From IMG/VR virus record IMGVR_UViG_3300037069_001350, positions 1-58,222 of that record: 58,222 nucleotides of DNA, one strand, 5' to 3'. The DNA is from a virus. Below, in pieces: positions 18,001-25,251 of this stretch. The position numbers and the translations under genes were made by a program. A model generated the notes under the pieces. The model was not told the DNA's origin. It worked only from the letters and a program-made list of their open reading frames with translations, and searched no databases. The first letter of the stretch is position 1, and every line of letters starts with the position of its first letter.

Positions 18001-18339
18001 ACCTACGAGATCAACGACGGCGCGACGTTCCTGCTCGACCGCTACGACAACGCCGTGCAGCGGATCGAGTCGATCACCGTCGACGTCGCCGCGACGAACT
18101 CGTGGGCAGCTGTCCTTCCGCTCGAACTGGGCTCGGTCGTGCGCGTCATGCGCCGCCCCCCGTCCCCGGCCCCGGCGATCATGTTCGACGGCTTCGTCGA
18201 GCAGATCATCTGGTCGCAGGACGACCAGGGCAACGCCACCGTCACCCTGCAGCTGTCGCCGCTCGGCAACCTGCAGTTCTGGCAGCTGGACTCCAACCAG
18301 TTCGGCGTGCTCGGCGTGACCACCATCTGCGGCTACTGA
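15052..18339 (+). CDS. Modular minor tail / tail tip protein with LamG-like and CBM-like domains
   Basis: 1095 residues from ATG 15052 (GAGGAG upstream); an earlier in-frame ATG at 15010 lies inside the previous gene. The N-terminal region has a virion-typical look (FNLTPRTEGTWTCTRG is near the start with minor changes). A first jelly-roll-like segment begins near residue 113. A ConA/LamG-like module lies at about 420-590 (DSGAWSMVFMVYMP, PANDGAWHLLIVTMSSDGK). A carbohydrate-binding-like module begins near 739 (NLCVDPSFEVDVAGW). It is the best candidate for host surface recognition. Confidence 0.8.
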   Translation: MTSNWPLIEESIGFAMGPGTPTTEWITPDNRANYYGVSLATSGLFLNLTPRTEGTWTCTRGRQYELDQVQAGSASSTMNNIDGALDPTNTSSPFYPQVKMYRAYRRRAQYPASKNLLSLDQVTGGNDPSGAFGANMGRYVTPSAVFPISFLGNTPSGSTGQMVEIGGWAVSPGVSHAAQMNWYSTTASISYYLQFRWYDVSGNLISTTNGSIVPTGAGGGGATATVVGTPPAGCAGATIAAVMTSGPSVSSFVQWNIAQVELGSAPTTYATPGTWYDLFTGFINGWPQTWDGQGTYGVSNLSVTDAFGYLSQHPILAPGYQEILAAVNGVQFGATLGWFFPLDEAQNSTQWLDLTGNLSPMQRILLSAGAPSQCTAGNQLNTVPIDKFISSGFGYTRGFQPTSIGGPVTSFSNDGHTGAAVLDLGAAKQQIGPGDSGAWSMVFMVYMPATATPGSNTDLQTVWGCYNNYPAGGVQSIELYGTPTSFYKLKIIANGTTMMDTSFPSTAGYPANDGAWHLLIVTMSSDGKTVTLTSDTNATTVVTNASDMHPQFQMYGYAGWEVLGGHQIGYNQVEHGWTGSLACVGYIPEDLHDYSPLQSGTVVDQPSISNLVNTLTRNTNGNWLGSTGLITSDSGQRALDILRWAGWKGDRNVHRLIPNNGDTYGPGTCWAYGAPSEYVADTSSTGTDVVTALQTVTDTENGTQYVDAGGRVTFKLRRDRYNQQVSLVFGEGATGPYRTNLCVDPSFEVDVAGWTGGGATIAFDNTRSWYGFACAKITGANAAAAPGVTAKVPVTAGQFYAVSAYLNPNVALATAAAPLWISWFTNTGTLISTQLAPTSKLTGTTGVWTRYILMGQAPSNAATATFGVLNTTSLLNTEIVGLDCVLFEQTGVPGGYFDGSGDPGFAQANFTYAWTGTANESTSTMTAVEVPYTTVRPAFDPVKLVDDVKLTQTSSGNSFRQINQTSVQQYGDVQLQRNVNTLNTYEINDGATFLLDRYDNAVQRIESITVDVAATNSWAAVLPLELGSVVRVMRRPPSPAPAIMFDGFVEQIIWSQDDQGNATVTLQLSPLGNLQFWQLDSNQFGVLGVTTICGY

Positions 18340-18364
18340 CCGCGTCTCCCCGAAAGGCACGATC

Positions 18365-18904
18365 ATGGTCCTCGCTGTCCCCACTCAGCGGACGTGGAAC
18401 ACCTACGACATCACCACCGCGGCGATGATGAACGCCAACGTCCGTGACGCGGTCAACTTCCTGTCGGCACCGCCGCTGTTCATCGCCCTGCAGCAGACCG
18501 CGCAGTCGATCCCGAACGCCTTCGGTGGCGGCACGCCGCTCACCTTCGGTGACCCCGGCGGCATCGTCGTCGACTCCTACAACGGGCACTCGACGTCGAC
18601 CAACCCCACGCGGTACGTGGCGCAGGTGGCGGGCTGGTATCTGGTGGAAGGCCGGTCCGGCTGGGCACCCAGCGCCACGGGCCTGCGAATCGCTGGCACG
18701 TCGGTCAACGGCGCGGTCCAGAAGTACGGCACGTCGGCCCCGGTCGGGGGGAGCAACTGGCTCGCCTCGGTCAGCGACATCCTGTACCTGAACGTGGGCG
18801 ACTACGTCGAGCTCTTGGGCTACCAGACCAGCGGCGGCGCTCTCAACACGAACTCCGGGGCCGCTTACCAGTCCTCGCTGATGGTCCTCTGGGTCCACTC
18901 GTAA
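18365..18904 (+). CDS. Minor tail protein with C1q/TNF-like jelly roll
   Basis: 179 residues. The opening RTWNTYDITTAAMMNANVRD is typical of short actinophage tail fibre proteins. The rest resembles a C1q/TNF-like jelly roll (PTRYVAQVAGWYLVEGRSGW, VNGAVQKYG, YLNVGDYVELLGYQTSGGAL, SLMVLWV). It probably forms a trimeric tip accessory that binds the host surface. GAAAGG precedes the ATG. Confidence 0.7.
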   Translation: MVLAVPTQRTWNTYDITTAAMMNANVRDAVNFLSAPPLFIALQQTAQSIPNAFGGGTPLTFGDPGGIVVDSYNGHSTSTNPTRYVAQVAGWYLVEGRSGWAPSATGLRIAGTSVNGAVQKYGTSAPVGGSNWLASVSDILYLNVGDYVELLGYQTSGGALNTNSGAAYQSSLMVLWVHS

Positions 18905-18932
18905 CCAACCACCCACGAAGGGGGCAGCCGTC

Positions 18933-19880
18933 ATGGCTCTCTACGCCTTCGACGGCGCGTCGCCGTCGTTCGACCTGGCCGCGAGCAAGGCCGCGGGCGG
19001 CATCGTCGTCTCGGTCTACGTCGTCGGCAACCCTGGCGGCATGGCCCACGCCGACGCCGCCCGTGTCGCTGCGATCCGGGCGGCTGGCATGGGCGCACTG
19101 CCGAACTGGGAGCGCGCCGCTGGCTACTTCGACACCTGCACCGTCGCCGAGGCGAAGGCTGCCGGGGTCGAGGCGCTGGCCGCGTGCAAGTCGCTCGGCT
19201 TCCCCGCCGACGGCTCGATCGCCTGCGCGTTCAGCTTCGACTTCGACTGCCCGGCGTCCCGGTTCGCCGAGATGGGCGCGAAGGTCGACGCGGTCACCGC
19301 CGGGCTCACCGGCGCGTACCTCGTCATGGTCTACGCGCAGCAGGACCTGATCGACTACCTGGTCGCGCACGGGCACCTGCACGGCAAGCAGTGGCTTATG
19401 GCCTCGACCTGGGGCAATCCCTACCACCCGTCCGACGCGAACGTCTGCGTCGTTCAGGGCCACGACGTGAACGGCAACTGGGTGAACGACCCGGTCGTCA
19501 GCACCGACATCAACACGGTCACCGACCCGCACGCGCTGCGGGCCTGGTGGCCGGATAACTCGCCCTACGGAGGCACCATCATGGACGCAGCAACCGCCGC
19601 CCGCTTCGACAAGATCGACGAGCGCCTGACCGCGCTGTTCGCGACCGACACCGACGGCAGCGGCAAGCCCGAGGTCACCGGCACCGTGCAGGGCGCGATC
19701 AAGTACACCGTGCCCGGCGAACTCGCCGCCGCACTCGCGCCGGTGCTCGCCGCGCTCGCCAGCCTGCAGTCGGCGGTCACCGACCTGCAGGCCGCGGTCG
19801 CGAGGGTGCAGACCGGCGGTGTCGACCCGGTCGCGCTGGCCGAGGCGATCGCGCAGCACATCAAGCTGGCCCCGCAGTAG
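18933..19880 (+). CDS. Endolysin, DUF1906 glycoside-hydrolase-like
   Basis: 315 residues. The first ~210 match the DUF1906 (Rv2525c-like) barrel: YAFDGASPSFDL with its early Asp, GALPNWERAAGYFDT, AFSFDFDCPASRF, YLVMVYAQQDLIDYL and MASTWGN. This family stands in for the wall-cutting module of some actinophage lysins. The last ~100 residues are helical (FDKIDERLTALFATDTDG, LAALASLQSAVTDLQAAVARV) and may be a cell-wall or oligomerisation module. The neighbouring membrane proteins support a lysis role. Confidence 0.8.
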   Translation: MALYAFDGASPSFDLAASKAAGGIVVSVYVVGNPGGMAHADAARVAAIRAAGMGALPNWERAAGYFDTCTVAEAKAAGVEALAACKSLGFPADGSIACAFSFDFDCPASRFAEMGAKVDAVTAGLTGAYLVMVYAQQDLIDYLVAHGHLHGKQWLMASTWGNPYHPSDANVCVVQGHDVNGNWVNDPVVSTDINTVTDPHALRAWWPDNSPYGGTIMDAATAARFDKIDERLTALFATDTDGSGKPEVTGTVQGAIKYTVPGELAAALAPVLAALASLQSAVTDLQAAVARVQTGGVDPVALAEAIAQHIKLAPQ

Positions 19881-19906
19881 GGCTTCATCGGAAGGGGGCG
19901 ACCGCC

Positions 19907-20413
19907 ATGAGCGACGTCGTCGAAGCCCACGACCAGGGCATCACTCACTCGTACGTGGTCCACTACCCGCCGCACCCGCCGCGGACGGACGACCCGCACT
20001 ACAAGGACTTCAACCACTACCACCGGACGAACGGGCCGACCGCGCGCTGCGCGCTCGCGGTGCACGCGACGCTCGACGGTGACGCCGACCCGGTCCGGCA
20101 GGACGCGAAGCCGCACCGGCTGATCGGTGCCGGTGAGCAGCGCGCCGGGTGCGACGTCACCTCGCCGTTGGAACTGCACCACTCGCACATCGAGTTCAGC
20201 CTGCAGAACGGCGTCGACCTGGCCCTGCTCGAACGCGACTACCCCGGCATCTCCAACGCCGAGGAGGTCGGGGCCTGGGTCGAGAGCGCGGACAACCTGA
20301 CCTGGTACTGCGTGTTCCACCACCGCGGTCCCGGCGGAGCACACACGGCTGCCGCCAGCGACTTCGAGGCGGAGAAGTACGTCCGGGGTCTGATCTCCGG
20401 GCGGGCGAAGTGA
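19907..20413 (+). CDS. HNH-like endonuclease family protein
   Basis: 168 residues with LELHHSHIEFSLQNGVDLAL and ESADNLTWYCVFHHRGPGGAH, an HH ... N ... HH pattern like HNH/treble-clef nucleases. No clear CxxC pair is seen. Related proteins stand near lysis genes in other actinophages. HNH proteins can help terminase cut DNA, but this distance from terminase makes that role uncertain. Confidence 0.6.
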   Translation: MSDVVEAHDQGITHSYVVHYPPHPPRTDDPHYKDFNHYHRTNGPTARCALAVHATLDGDADPVRQDAKPHRLIGAGEQRAGCDVTSPLELHHSHIEFSLQNGVDLALLERDYPGISNAEEVGAWVESADNLTWYCVFHHRGPGGAHTAAASDFEAEKYVRGLISGRAK

Positions 20414-20688
20414 AGCTGAACGACCGCGTCGCGTTGAAGATCACCGGCGCGGTCGGGACCATGCCCACCGCCTACCTGTTCGCCGTGCTCGCGCTCGTGT
20501 CGCTGCCCGGTGCGCTCGCCTCGGGCTCGGCGCTGATCATCGTCGGCTGGCTGGCTCAGACGTTCCTGCAGCTGGTGCTGCTGCCGATCATCATGGTCGG
20601 CCAGCGCCTGCAGCAGACCAGCCACGAGGACCTGCACGACAAGATCGACAAGATGCACGCCCACCTCGGCATCGGGGGTGAGTCGTGA
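20410..20688 (+). CDS. Holin candidate with two membrane segments
   Basis: 92 residues from a GTG overlapping the previous stop. Two hydrophobic helices are visible (MPTAYLFAVLALVSLPGALA and ALIIVGWLAQTFLQLVLLPIIMV), followed by a charged helical end (SHEDLHDKIDKMHAHLG). It resembles small DUF1003-like phage membrane proteins found beside lysins. Confidence 0.6.
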   Translation: MKLNDRVALKITGAVGTMPTAYLFAVLALVSLPGALASGSALIIVGWLAQTFLQLVLLPIIMVGQRLQQTSHEDLHDKIDKMHAHLGIGGES

Positions 20689-21074
20689 TGCACGCATTCG
20701 GCACTGACGTCATCGCCAGCATCGTCTCCGGTATCGCGGTACTGCTGATCGCCTACATCGCCCGCCAGGCATGGAAGGCGGTGCGCTCGATCGGCCAGGA
20801 CAAGGTTCAGCGCGAGAAAGACCACCTCGAAGTGATCCGTCGGCTCGACCAGCAGGACGAGAAGCTGGTCAACATCGAGCACGAGACGCACCTGAACTCG
20901 GGCACCAGCTTGAAGGACGCCACGATGCGGACCGAGGCCCGCGTGGCGAAGCTGGACACCGCCCTCGAAGAACACCTCCGCGACGCGAAGTACCAGCAGG
21001 GCAAGCTGGACGCCTACTTCGCCCAGCTGACCGGCTCGCCGACGATCTCGGTCAACGCACCGCCGCCCGCATGA
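20688..21074 (+). CDS. Second holin-like protein, one membrane segment and coiled coil
   Basis: 128 residues from ATG 20688 (GTG 20685 is an alternative). One membrane helix near the N-terminus (VIASIVSGIAVLLIAYIA) is followed by a long charged helix (KVQREKDHLEVIRRLDQQDE, TEARVAKLDTALEEHL). A single-span protein with a cytoplasmic coiled coil next to a two-span holin fits a holin/antiholin or pinholin pair. It is the last gene of the structural operon. Confidence 0.6.
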   Translation: MHAFGTDVIASIVSGIAVLLIAYIARQAWKAVRSIGQDKVQREKDHLEVIRRLDQQDEKLVNIEHETHLNSGTSLKDATMRTEARVAKLDTALEEHLRDAKYQQGKLDAYFAQLTGSPTISVNAPPPA

Positions 21075-21080
21075 CACAGA

Positions 21081-21119
21081 AGCGCCCCGCCTCCCTCACG
21101 GGAGACGGGGCGCTTTCTT
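21081..21119. terminator. Strong intrinsic terminator ending the structural operon
   Basis: AGCGCCCCG plus CTCCC pairs with GGGAG plus CGGGGCGCT (one internal mismatch), a TCAC loop, then TTTCTT. It lies between the convergent end of the plus-strand tail/lysis genes and the last minus-strand gene (stop at 21146), so it may serve both directions. Confidence 0.85.
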
Positions 21120-21145
21120 GCGTTTGCAGGGCCAGCCGTCGTCGT

Positions 21146-21307
21146 TCAACTGGCTCGGTAGTGCAGCGCCTCGGTGCGCTTCGCGACGCGGGCCTTGCGG
21201 ATCTCGCCGTTCGTCCACACCGAGATCAGGATGAACCGCTGCGGGCTCGCGGTGCGCACCTTGTCACCGGCGGGCGTCGTGATCGTGCGGGCGCTGTTGC
21301 GGCTCAT
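21146..21307 (-). CDS. Small basic protein of unknown function
   Basis: 53 residues beginning MSRNSARTITTPAGDKVRTA. Its ATG overlaps the stop of the upstream gene by ATGA, which supports it. It is mostly basic with one beta-like stretch (QRFILISVWTNG). It is the last gene of the minus-strand operon. Confidence 0.5.
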   Translation of the reverse strand: MSRNSARTITTPAGDKVRTASPQRFILISVWTNGEIRKARVAKRTEALHYRAS

Positions 21308-21519
21308 GACGCGCTCGCGCTCGGGCGCTTGACGTAGGACACACGGACGTCGAACGCCGTTCCGCCCCGACGGGTGCGGGCTACGGCCAGCGGACCGATC
21401 TTCGTCACGTCCCAGCCGTACTGACCCAGGAAGTCGGCAGCGCGCTGTGCGATCTGCTCGTCTGACGGGCGCGAGCCCATGAAGCGGATGGTCTCGGTGC
21501 GGCGTGGCTGGCGAGGCAT
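21304..21519 (-). CDS. Small protein of unknown function
   Basis: 71 residues after a good AGGGAGAA site. The middle looks like a small alpha-beta domain (SDEQIAQRAADFLGQYGWDV, IGPLAVARTRRGGTAFDVRV). A 113-base gap precedes it and holds GTTATACCTAG, a possible -10, so it may have its own promoter. Confidence 0.55.
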   Translation of the reverse strand: MPRQPRRTETIRFMGSRPSDEQIAQRAADFLGQYGWDVTKIGPLAVARTRRGGTAFDVRVSYVKRPSASAS

Positions 21520-21632
21520 GTCGTTCTCCCTGTCTGGGTGAGATTGCTTGTCCCGGCCCTTGCGAGCCGGTCACTAGGTATAACGCCCTGCGCGCCGGTT
21601 CATTCCATCGCTGGGTGACTATCAGTCGCGTC

Positions 21633-21860
21633 TCAGGCGAGACCGTCGAACGCTTCGAGCCCGTCGATGAGGCGGTCGGACGCGGCGCGCAGCATGTCCT
21701 CGCCGTCGTACAAGTTGATCAACCACTCGGGACACACGCCGATCCTCGGCGGGTTGGGGACCTTCGCTCGATCGAGCGCCCGCATCGCCCGACCGATATG
21801 CCGGACGGCCTGCACGAGTTCGCGGTGCTGCCGGTCGGTGAGGGTGAGGTCTGCGCTCAC
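21633..21860 (-). CDS. Small helical protein of unknown function
   Basis: 75 residues from a GTG that overlaps the stop of the upstream gene. It is helical (LTDRQHRELVQAVRHIGRAM) with WLINLYDGEDMLRAASDRL near the end. No family is recognised. Confidence 0.55.
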   Translation of the reverse strand: MSADLTLTDRQHRELVQAVRHIGRAMRALDRAKVPNPPRIGVCPEWLINLYDGEDMLRAASDRLIDGLEAFDGLA

Positions 21861-22300
21861 GAGTCACCCCGACCCGGCACCCGTTCGAGCGGGCCGGTGC
21901 GGTTGCGCCGGACCATGCCGTACAGGGCCTCGATCTGACTGCGGATCAGCCACTCGGGCAGCCCGTTGCGCTCGGCTGCGAACTTCGCCGCCCGGCGCAG
22001 CAGGGTGTCCCAGCGGTTGCGGCTGATCAGGTCGCCGCAGGTGTCGCACGCCGCCCAGGCCCCGACCGACATCTCGCCGACGGGGTTGATGAACGTCTCG
22101 CACGGCAGCTGCCACGACGGGAAGTCGGCGTTGCAGAAGTCGCAGCGCCCGATCGCCTCGATCTCGTCGAGGGTCACGGGCACCGCCGGGTGATCTTCGG
22201 TCAGCTGGTCGTGCGCGCCATGCTGGTATCCGTAGCCAGTCCGGTAGTCGAGCATCCGACCGCAGACCGCGCACGCCCTGAACTCGTGCGGCGCGGTCAC
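21857..22300 (-). CDS. Zinc-binding protein with three CxxC pairs
   Basis: 147 residues from GTG 22300, overlapping the upstream stop. CxxC pairs occur in CAVCGRM, CDFCNADF and CDTCGD, with a conserved-looking FPSWQLPCETFI between the second and third. It resembles phage zinc-ribbon proteins of unknown role. The C-terminal helix is basic (SQIEALYGMVRRNRTGPLER). Confidence 0.6.
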   Translation of the reverse strand: MTAPHEFRACAVCGRMLDYRTGYGYQHGAHDQLTEDHPAVPVTLDEIEAIGRCDFCNADFPSWQLPCETFINPVGEMSVGAWAACDTCGDLISRNRWDTLLRRAAKFAAERNGLPEWLIRSQIEALYGMVRRNRTGPLERVPGRGDS

Positions 22301-22524
22301 TGGCGACACCGCCGCTCGGCGGCGAGGTGGGCCTGGTCCTGCGCGAGCAGCCGCGCGGTGTTGCAGAGCGGGTCGTGCACGCCGCGGGCCACCTCGGAGA
22401 TCGGCACCCGCGGTCCGGCGATGCACGCGATGCGGTGCACCTCGCGCAGCAGCTGCGCCACGGGCATCTCCTCGCTTCCGGGCTCGCCGAGTTCGGCGTC
22501 GACGTCAGGGTAGTAGCTACTCAC
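22297..22524 (-). CDS. Small helical protein of unknown function
   Basis: 75 residues (MSSYYPDVDAELGEPGSEEM ...) with a helical core LLREVHRIACIAGPRV. Start and stop overlap both neighbours. No family recognised. Confidence 0.5.
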   Translation of the reverse strand: MSSYYPDVDAELGEPGSEEMPVAQLLREVHRIACIAGPRVPISEVARGVHDPLCNTARLLAQDQAHLAAERRCRQ

Positions 22525-22783
22525 CGTTCGCCCCCCTGATCATCGCCAGCATGGCCCGTTTCTCGGCTTCCAGCTTGTCGCGGTCGATCTCGAAGTGCTG
22601 GGCCAGCAGGTCCTGCAGGTCGCCGCCCCAGGGCACGAACGTCCGGCCCGTGCCGTAGTCCTCGAACTGGACGTGGTGCCCGAGCATGATGCCCTGGGTG
22701 CCCAGCCAGTCGACGAACTCGCCGATCGCCTGGGACTCGCGCTGGATCGCCTGCAGCTTGCCGTGCTCCGGGTAGTCGCTCAC
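22517..22783 (-). CDS. Conserved-looking small phage protein
   Basis: 88 residues. The core is helical with an aromatic middle (AIQRESQAIGEFVDWLGTQG, GRTFVPWGGDLQDLLAQHFE) and ends in a helix (DKLEAEKRAMLAMIRG). Similar short proteins recur in actinophage early operons, but I know no function. Confidence 0.55.
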   Translation of the reverse strand: MSDYPEHGKLQAIQRESQAIGEFVDWLGTQGIMLGHHVQFEDYGTGRTFVPWGGDLQDLLAQHFEIDRDKLEAEKRAMLAMIRGANGE

Positions 22784-22926
22784 CGCGGCACCCCACCCTT
22801 CCCCCAGCGTTCGAGGAAGCGGTTCACCGCGGCGGACACCGAGGTGGCCTCGCGCTCGGCGCGGTCCTGTGCCGCCTTCCAGCGGTCGTCCGGCACCCGG
22901 ATGCCGCGGATCGTGGTCTCAGCCAT
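22780..22926 (-). CDS. Ribbon-helix-helix-like regulator
   Basis: 48 residues from ATG 22926, short but coupled to both neighbours. IRGIRVPDDRWKAAQDRAER followed by SVSAAVNRFLERWG fits a ribbon-helix-helix DNA-binding fold (one strand, two helices). It could autoregulate this operon or act as an antitoxin-like protein. Confidence 0.55.
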   Translation of the reverse strand: MAETTIRGIRVPDDRWKAAQDRAEREATSVSAAVNRFLERWGKGGVPR

Positions 22927-23095
22927 GACGCGCCCCCCGGTTCTCGTAGTTCTCCGCAGGGAACGGCCCGATCTCGGAGCCCCCGAGGTCGAGGTAGATG
23001 CCGTCGGCCTCGACGCGGGTGACCTCACGCGGGTCCAGCTGGCCGGACTTGTGATCAGCCCAGTCGCCGACCTCGAAGGTGGTCTCGGTCGTCAC
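22919..23095 (-). CDS. Small beta-rich protein of unknown function
   Basis: 58 residues from GTG 23095, overlapping the sliding-clamp stop by GTGA. FEVGDWADHKSGQLDPREVT and GIYLDLGGSEIGPFP suggest a small SH3-like barrel. Confidence 0.5.
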   Translation of the reverse strand: MTTETTFEVGDWADHKSGQLDPREVTRVEADGIYLDLGGSEIGPFPAENYENRGARHG

Positions 23096-24240
23096 GCTGC
23101 CACCGCCTCGGCGTCGGGCAGCTTGATCACCATGATCAGGTAGACGCACTCGTAGCCTTCCTGCAGCCCGGCACGCTCGCCGCGGATCATGTGCGGCTTC
23201 CGCCCGGTGTGCGCGGTGATCGACACGGTGTCCGAGGTGAACGCGGCCAGGCCGTCGGCCAGGTACTTCGGATTGAACCCGGTCAGCCACTCGTCCGAGC
23301 CGCGGCGGTCGGTGTCGATCGGGCGCGAGCCCTGCACGGTGACGCTCTCGCCGAAGGTGATGCGGACCGGCTGGCCCTTGTCCACCACGCAGCCCGCGGC
23401 CTTGACGTCGGCCAGCAGGTCCTTCCGGTCGACGTCCCAGATGGTCGGGGTCTCGACCGGGATCAGCGACTGGTAGGCCGGGAAGGTCGAGTCGAGCGGG
23501 CGGATCACCAGCGCGTCGGTGCCGTTGCGGATCACGACGGTGTTCTCCGTGCGGTGCACCGAGAGCAGGCCCGTCATGGCCTTGATCGCCGGGAGGGTGT
23601 CGCCGGGCAGGTTGAACCCGAACTCGGCCTCGACGAAGCCGGGGCACTCGGTGACGGCCAGCCGGTAGCGGTCGGTGGCCGCGAACGAGAGCGTGCCGGG
23701 CGTGATGCCCTCGACCCGGATGCAGGTGAGCATCGGCAGCGTGTCGTCCTTCCCGCGGGCGGTCGCGGCGAACGCGAGCGCCTGATTCAGTGCGGGCGCG
23801 TCGACGGTGGCGATGATGCCTTCGTCGGGCAGGGTCGGGAGCGACGGGTACTCCTCCGGGTCGTTGCGCGCGTCGTCGCTGACCTGCAGGGTGCGCCCGA
23901 AGCCGAGCAGCTTGACGACGCCGCCGTACTGGCCCTCGCCGGGCTCGTAGGAGATGGTGACGACCTCGCCCGCGGCCTTGCGCGGGGTGGTTGCGCCACG
24001 GATGCCGCGCAGCGCGTCGCGCAGCGCGTGGGTCGGCAGCAGGGCGTCGGGGCCGAACACCTCGAAGCCGCCCGTGCCGAGCACGGTGTAGGTGTCGAGG
24101 TTGGTGCTGACGATCTTGCCGTCGGCCAGCTTCGCGTAGGCGAGGATCGGCAGGGACGTGCGGGTGAGCGTGGTGTGCGCGAGACGGTTGAACGTGTCGA
24201 CGAGGCCCGAGTAGGGGCCGGTCAGGGTGGTAGCGGTCAA
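23092..24240 (-). CDS. dnaN: DnaN-like DNA polymerase sliding clamp
   Basis: About 382 residues, close to the usual bacterial beta-clamp length. Recognisable parts are the repeated clamp pattern LPILAYAKLADGKIVSTNLD, TLPMLTCIRVEG ... LSFAATDRYRLAV, and the C-terminal half with SITAHTGRKPHMI and VYLIMVIKL. It would tether polymerase or repair enzymes to DNA. TTG 24240 has an AAAGGA site at proper distance; a TTG at 24249 touches that site and is less likely. The gene has its own promoter and lies away from the replication genes at 36000-39000. Confidence 0.8.
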   Translation of the reverse strand: MTATTLTGPYSGLVDTFNRLAHTTLTRTSLPILAYAKLADGKIVSTNLDTYTVLGTGGFEVFGPDALLPTHALRDALRGIRGATTPRKAAGEVVTISYEPGEGQYGGVVKLLGFGRTLQVSDDARNDPEEYPSLPTLPDEGIIATVDAPALNQALAFAATARGKDDTLPMLTCIRVEGITPGTLSFAATDRYRLAVTECPGFVEAEFGFNLPGDTLPAIKAMTGLLSVHRTENTVVIRNGTDALVIRPLDSTFPAYQSLIPVETPTIWDVDRKDLLADVKAAGCVVDKGQPVRITFGESVTVQGSRPIDTDRRGSDEWLTGFNPKYLADGLAAFTSDTVSITAHTGRKPHMIRGERAGLQEGYECVYLIMVIKLPDAEAVAA

Positions 24241-24270
24241 GATGATCAATCCTTTCGAGGTGGGATGATG

Positions 24271-24300
24271 TTCATACAGTCAAACGGCGGACGACGTCAA
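24271..24300 (-). promoter_or_regulatory. Promoter of the sliding-clamp operon
   Basis: On the minus strand TTGACG (24300-24295), an 18-base spacer, then TATGAA (24276-24271). The 16-base string GTTTGACTGTATGAAC (24270-24285, minus) is exactly repeated at 26599-26614 on the plus strand, so a shared regulator is likely. A leader of about 25 bases would precede the clamp start. Confidence 0.55.
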
Positions 24301-24301
24301 G

Positions 24302-24508
24302 TCATTCCGCACGCGATGCCGGGTAGCGGGCGAAGAACTCGGCGTTCAGCCGGGCCGCGGTGAAGTCGCGGGCCAGGTGCAGCCAGCGGGCGAACATCTC
24401 GGCGTCGAAGTCCCGAGCCGGTGCGGGCGGCTCCGGTGCCGGTGCCGGGGTGGCTACCGGGGCCGGGGTGGACCGGATGCCGGGCAGTCGGATGGTCGGT
24501 GCGCTCAC
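24302..24508 (-). CDS. Small Pro/Ala-rich protein
   Basis: 68 residues from GTG 24508, overlapping the upstream stop. The first half is Pro/Ala-rich (STPAPVATPAPAPEPPAPA) and the second a helix (FDAEMFARWLHLARDFTAA). It is the last gene before the clamp promoter. Function unknown. Confidence 0.45.
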   Translation of the reverse strand: MSAPTIRLPGIRSTPAPVATPAPAPEPPAPARDFDAEMFARWLHLARDFTAARLNAEFFARYPASRAE

Positions 24509-24774
24509 TTGATCACCCCCCTGCGGTGCACGGTGCGGACACGGTCGGGCCGGAACGAACGGAACCCGACGTGGCCGGGCTGGATGACGTCGATCCACTC
24601 GACGCCGTCGTCGCGCCGGACGTGCTGCACGAACTCGACGCGGCCACGGACGCCGGTGATCGAGAGCGGGGTGCCAGGCTCGACCCGGCGACCGTTGATC
24701 GACGTCTCGGTCGAGACCTTCCAGTCGGCGGGCAGCGGCTTCGGGGGCACCCGCTTACGAGGCTGCAGCAGCAT
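24505..24774 (-). CDS. Conserved-looking small beta-rich phage protein
   Basis: 89 residues. The pattern DWKVSTETSINGRRVEPGTP, GVRGRVEFVQHV, then EWIDVI and FRSFRPDRVRTVHR recurs in early-region proteins of many actinophages (an SH3-like single domain). No assigned function is known to me. Confidence 0.6.
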   Translation of the reverse strand: MLLQPRKRVPPKPLPADWKVSTETSINGRRVEPGTPLSITGVRGRVEFVQHVRRDDGVEWIDVIQPGHVGFRSFRPDRVRTVHRRGVIK

Positions 24775-25021
24775 CGGCGCTCACCCCCAGGGTGGCCGCG
24801 AACTGCCGGGCGTCGGCGTAGGCCAGGTCGATCGAGGTGTGCACCTCGTAGGGCTCGTGCTCGGCGTCGTTCGGGGTGAAGCGCCACTCGCTGAACCGGC
24901 GACCGTAGCTGCCGATGAAGCGACGGCCCTGCTCGATCCAGCCGACAACGGTGGACGTGCCTTCGAGGCGCAGTTCGCGCGTCTCGCCGTCCTCGTCGAA
25001 GCTGACGGAGAAATGGATCAT
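24755..25021 (-). CDS. Small protein of unknown function
   Basis: 88 residues. A beta hairpin at the N-terminus (MIHFSVSFDEDGETRELRLE) and a helix near the end (SIDLAYADARQFAATLG). It overlaps the next gene by 20 bases and ends in an Ala-rich tail. Confidence 0.5.
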   Translation of the reverse strand: MIHFSVSFDEDGETRELRLEGTSTVVGWIEQGRRFIGSYGRRFSEWRFTPNDAEHEPYEVHTSIDLAYADARQFAATLGVSADAAAAS

Positions 25022-25251
25022 GCGGTACTCCCTTCGGTGATCTTGTGGACGACGTGGTCCGCCGCGAGCGCGAGGCGGGCGGTGAACGCCTCGCCGCGCC
25101 CCTCGGGCAACGTCATGGATTCGGCGACGTCGGCGTGGACCTGGTCGCCATGCTCGGAGTAGGTGGCTTCGAGCACGAGGACGGCGAACATGCCGACGAT
25201 GTAGGTGTCGCCGGGCCGCAGTTCCGCGGCCCGGACCTCGGTGGTCGTCAC
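25018..25251 (-). CDS. Small protein of unknown function
   Basis: 77 residues from GTG 25251 in a GTGA overlap. VRAAELRPGDTYIVG followed by FAVLVLEATYSEHGDQVHAD suggests a small beta-barrel. A hint of conservation is the RPGD turn. Confidence 0.5.
   Translation of the reverse strand: MTTTEVRAAELRPGDTYIVGMFAVLVLEATYSEHGDQVHADVAESMTLPEGRGEAFTARLALAADHVVHKITEGSTA

Noticed and set aside
22919-23647. Long N-terminal extension of the small gene at 22919-23095
   Set aside because: The upstream part is the sliding-clamp gene in another frame; a GTGA overlap marks the real start at 23095.
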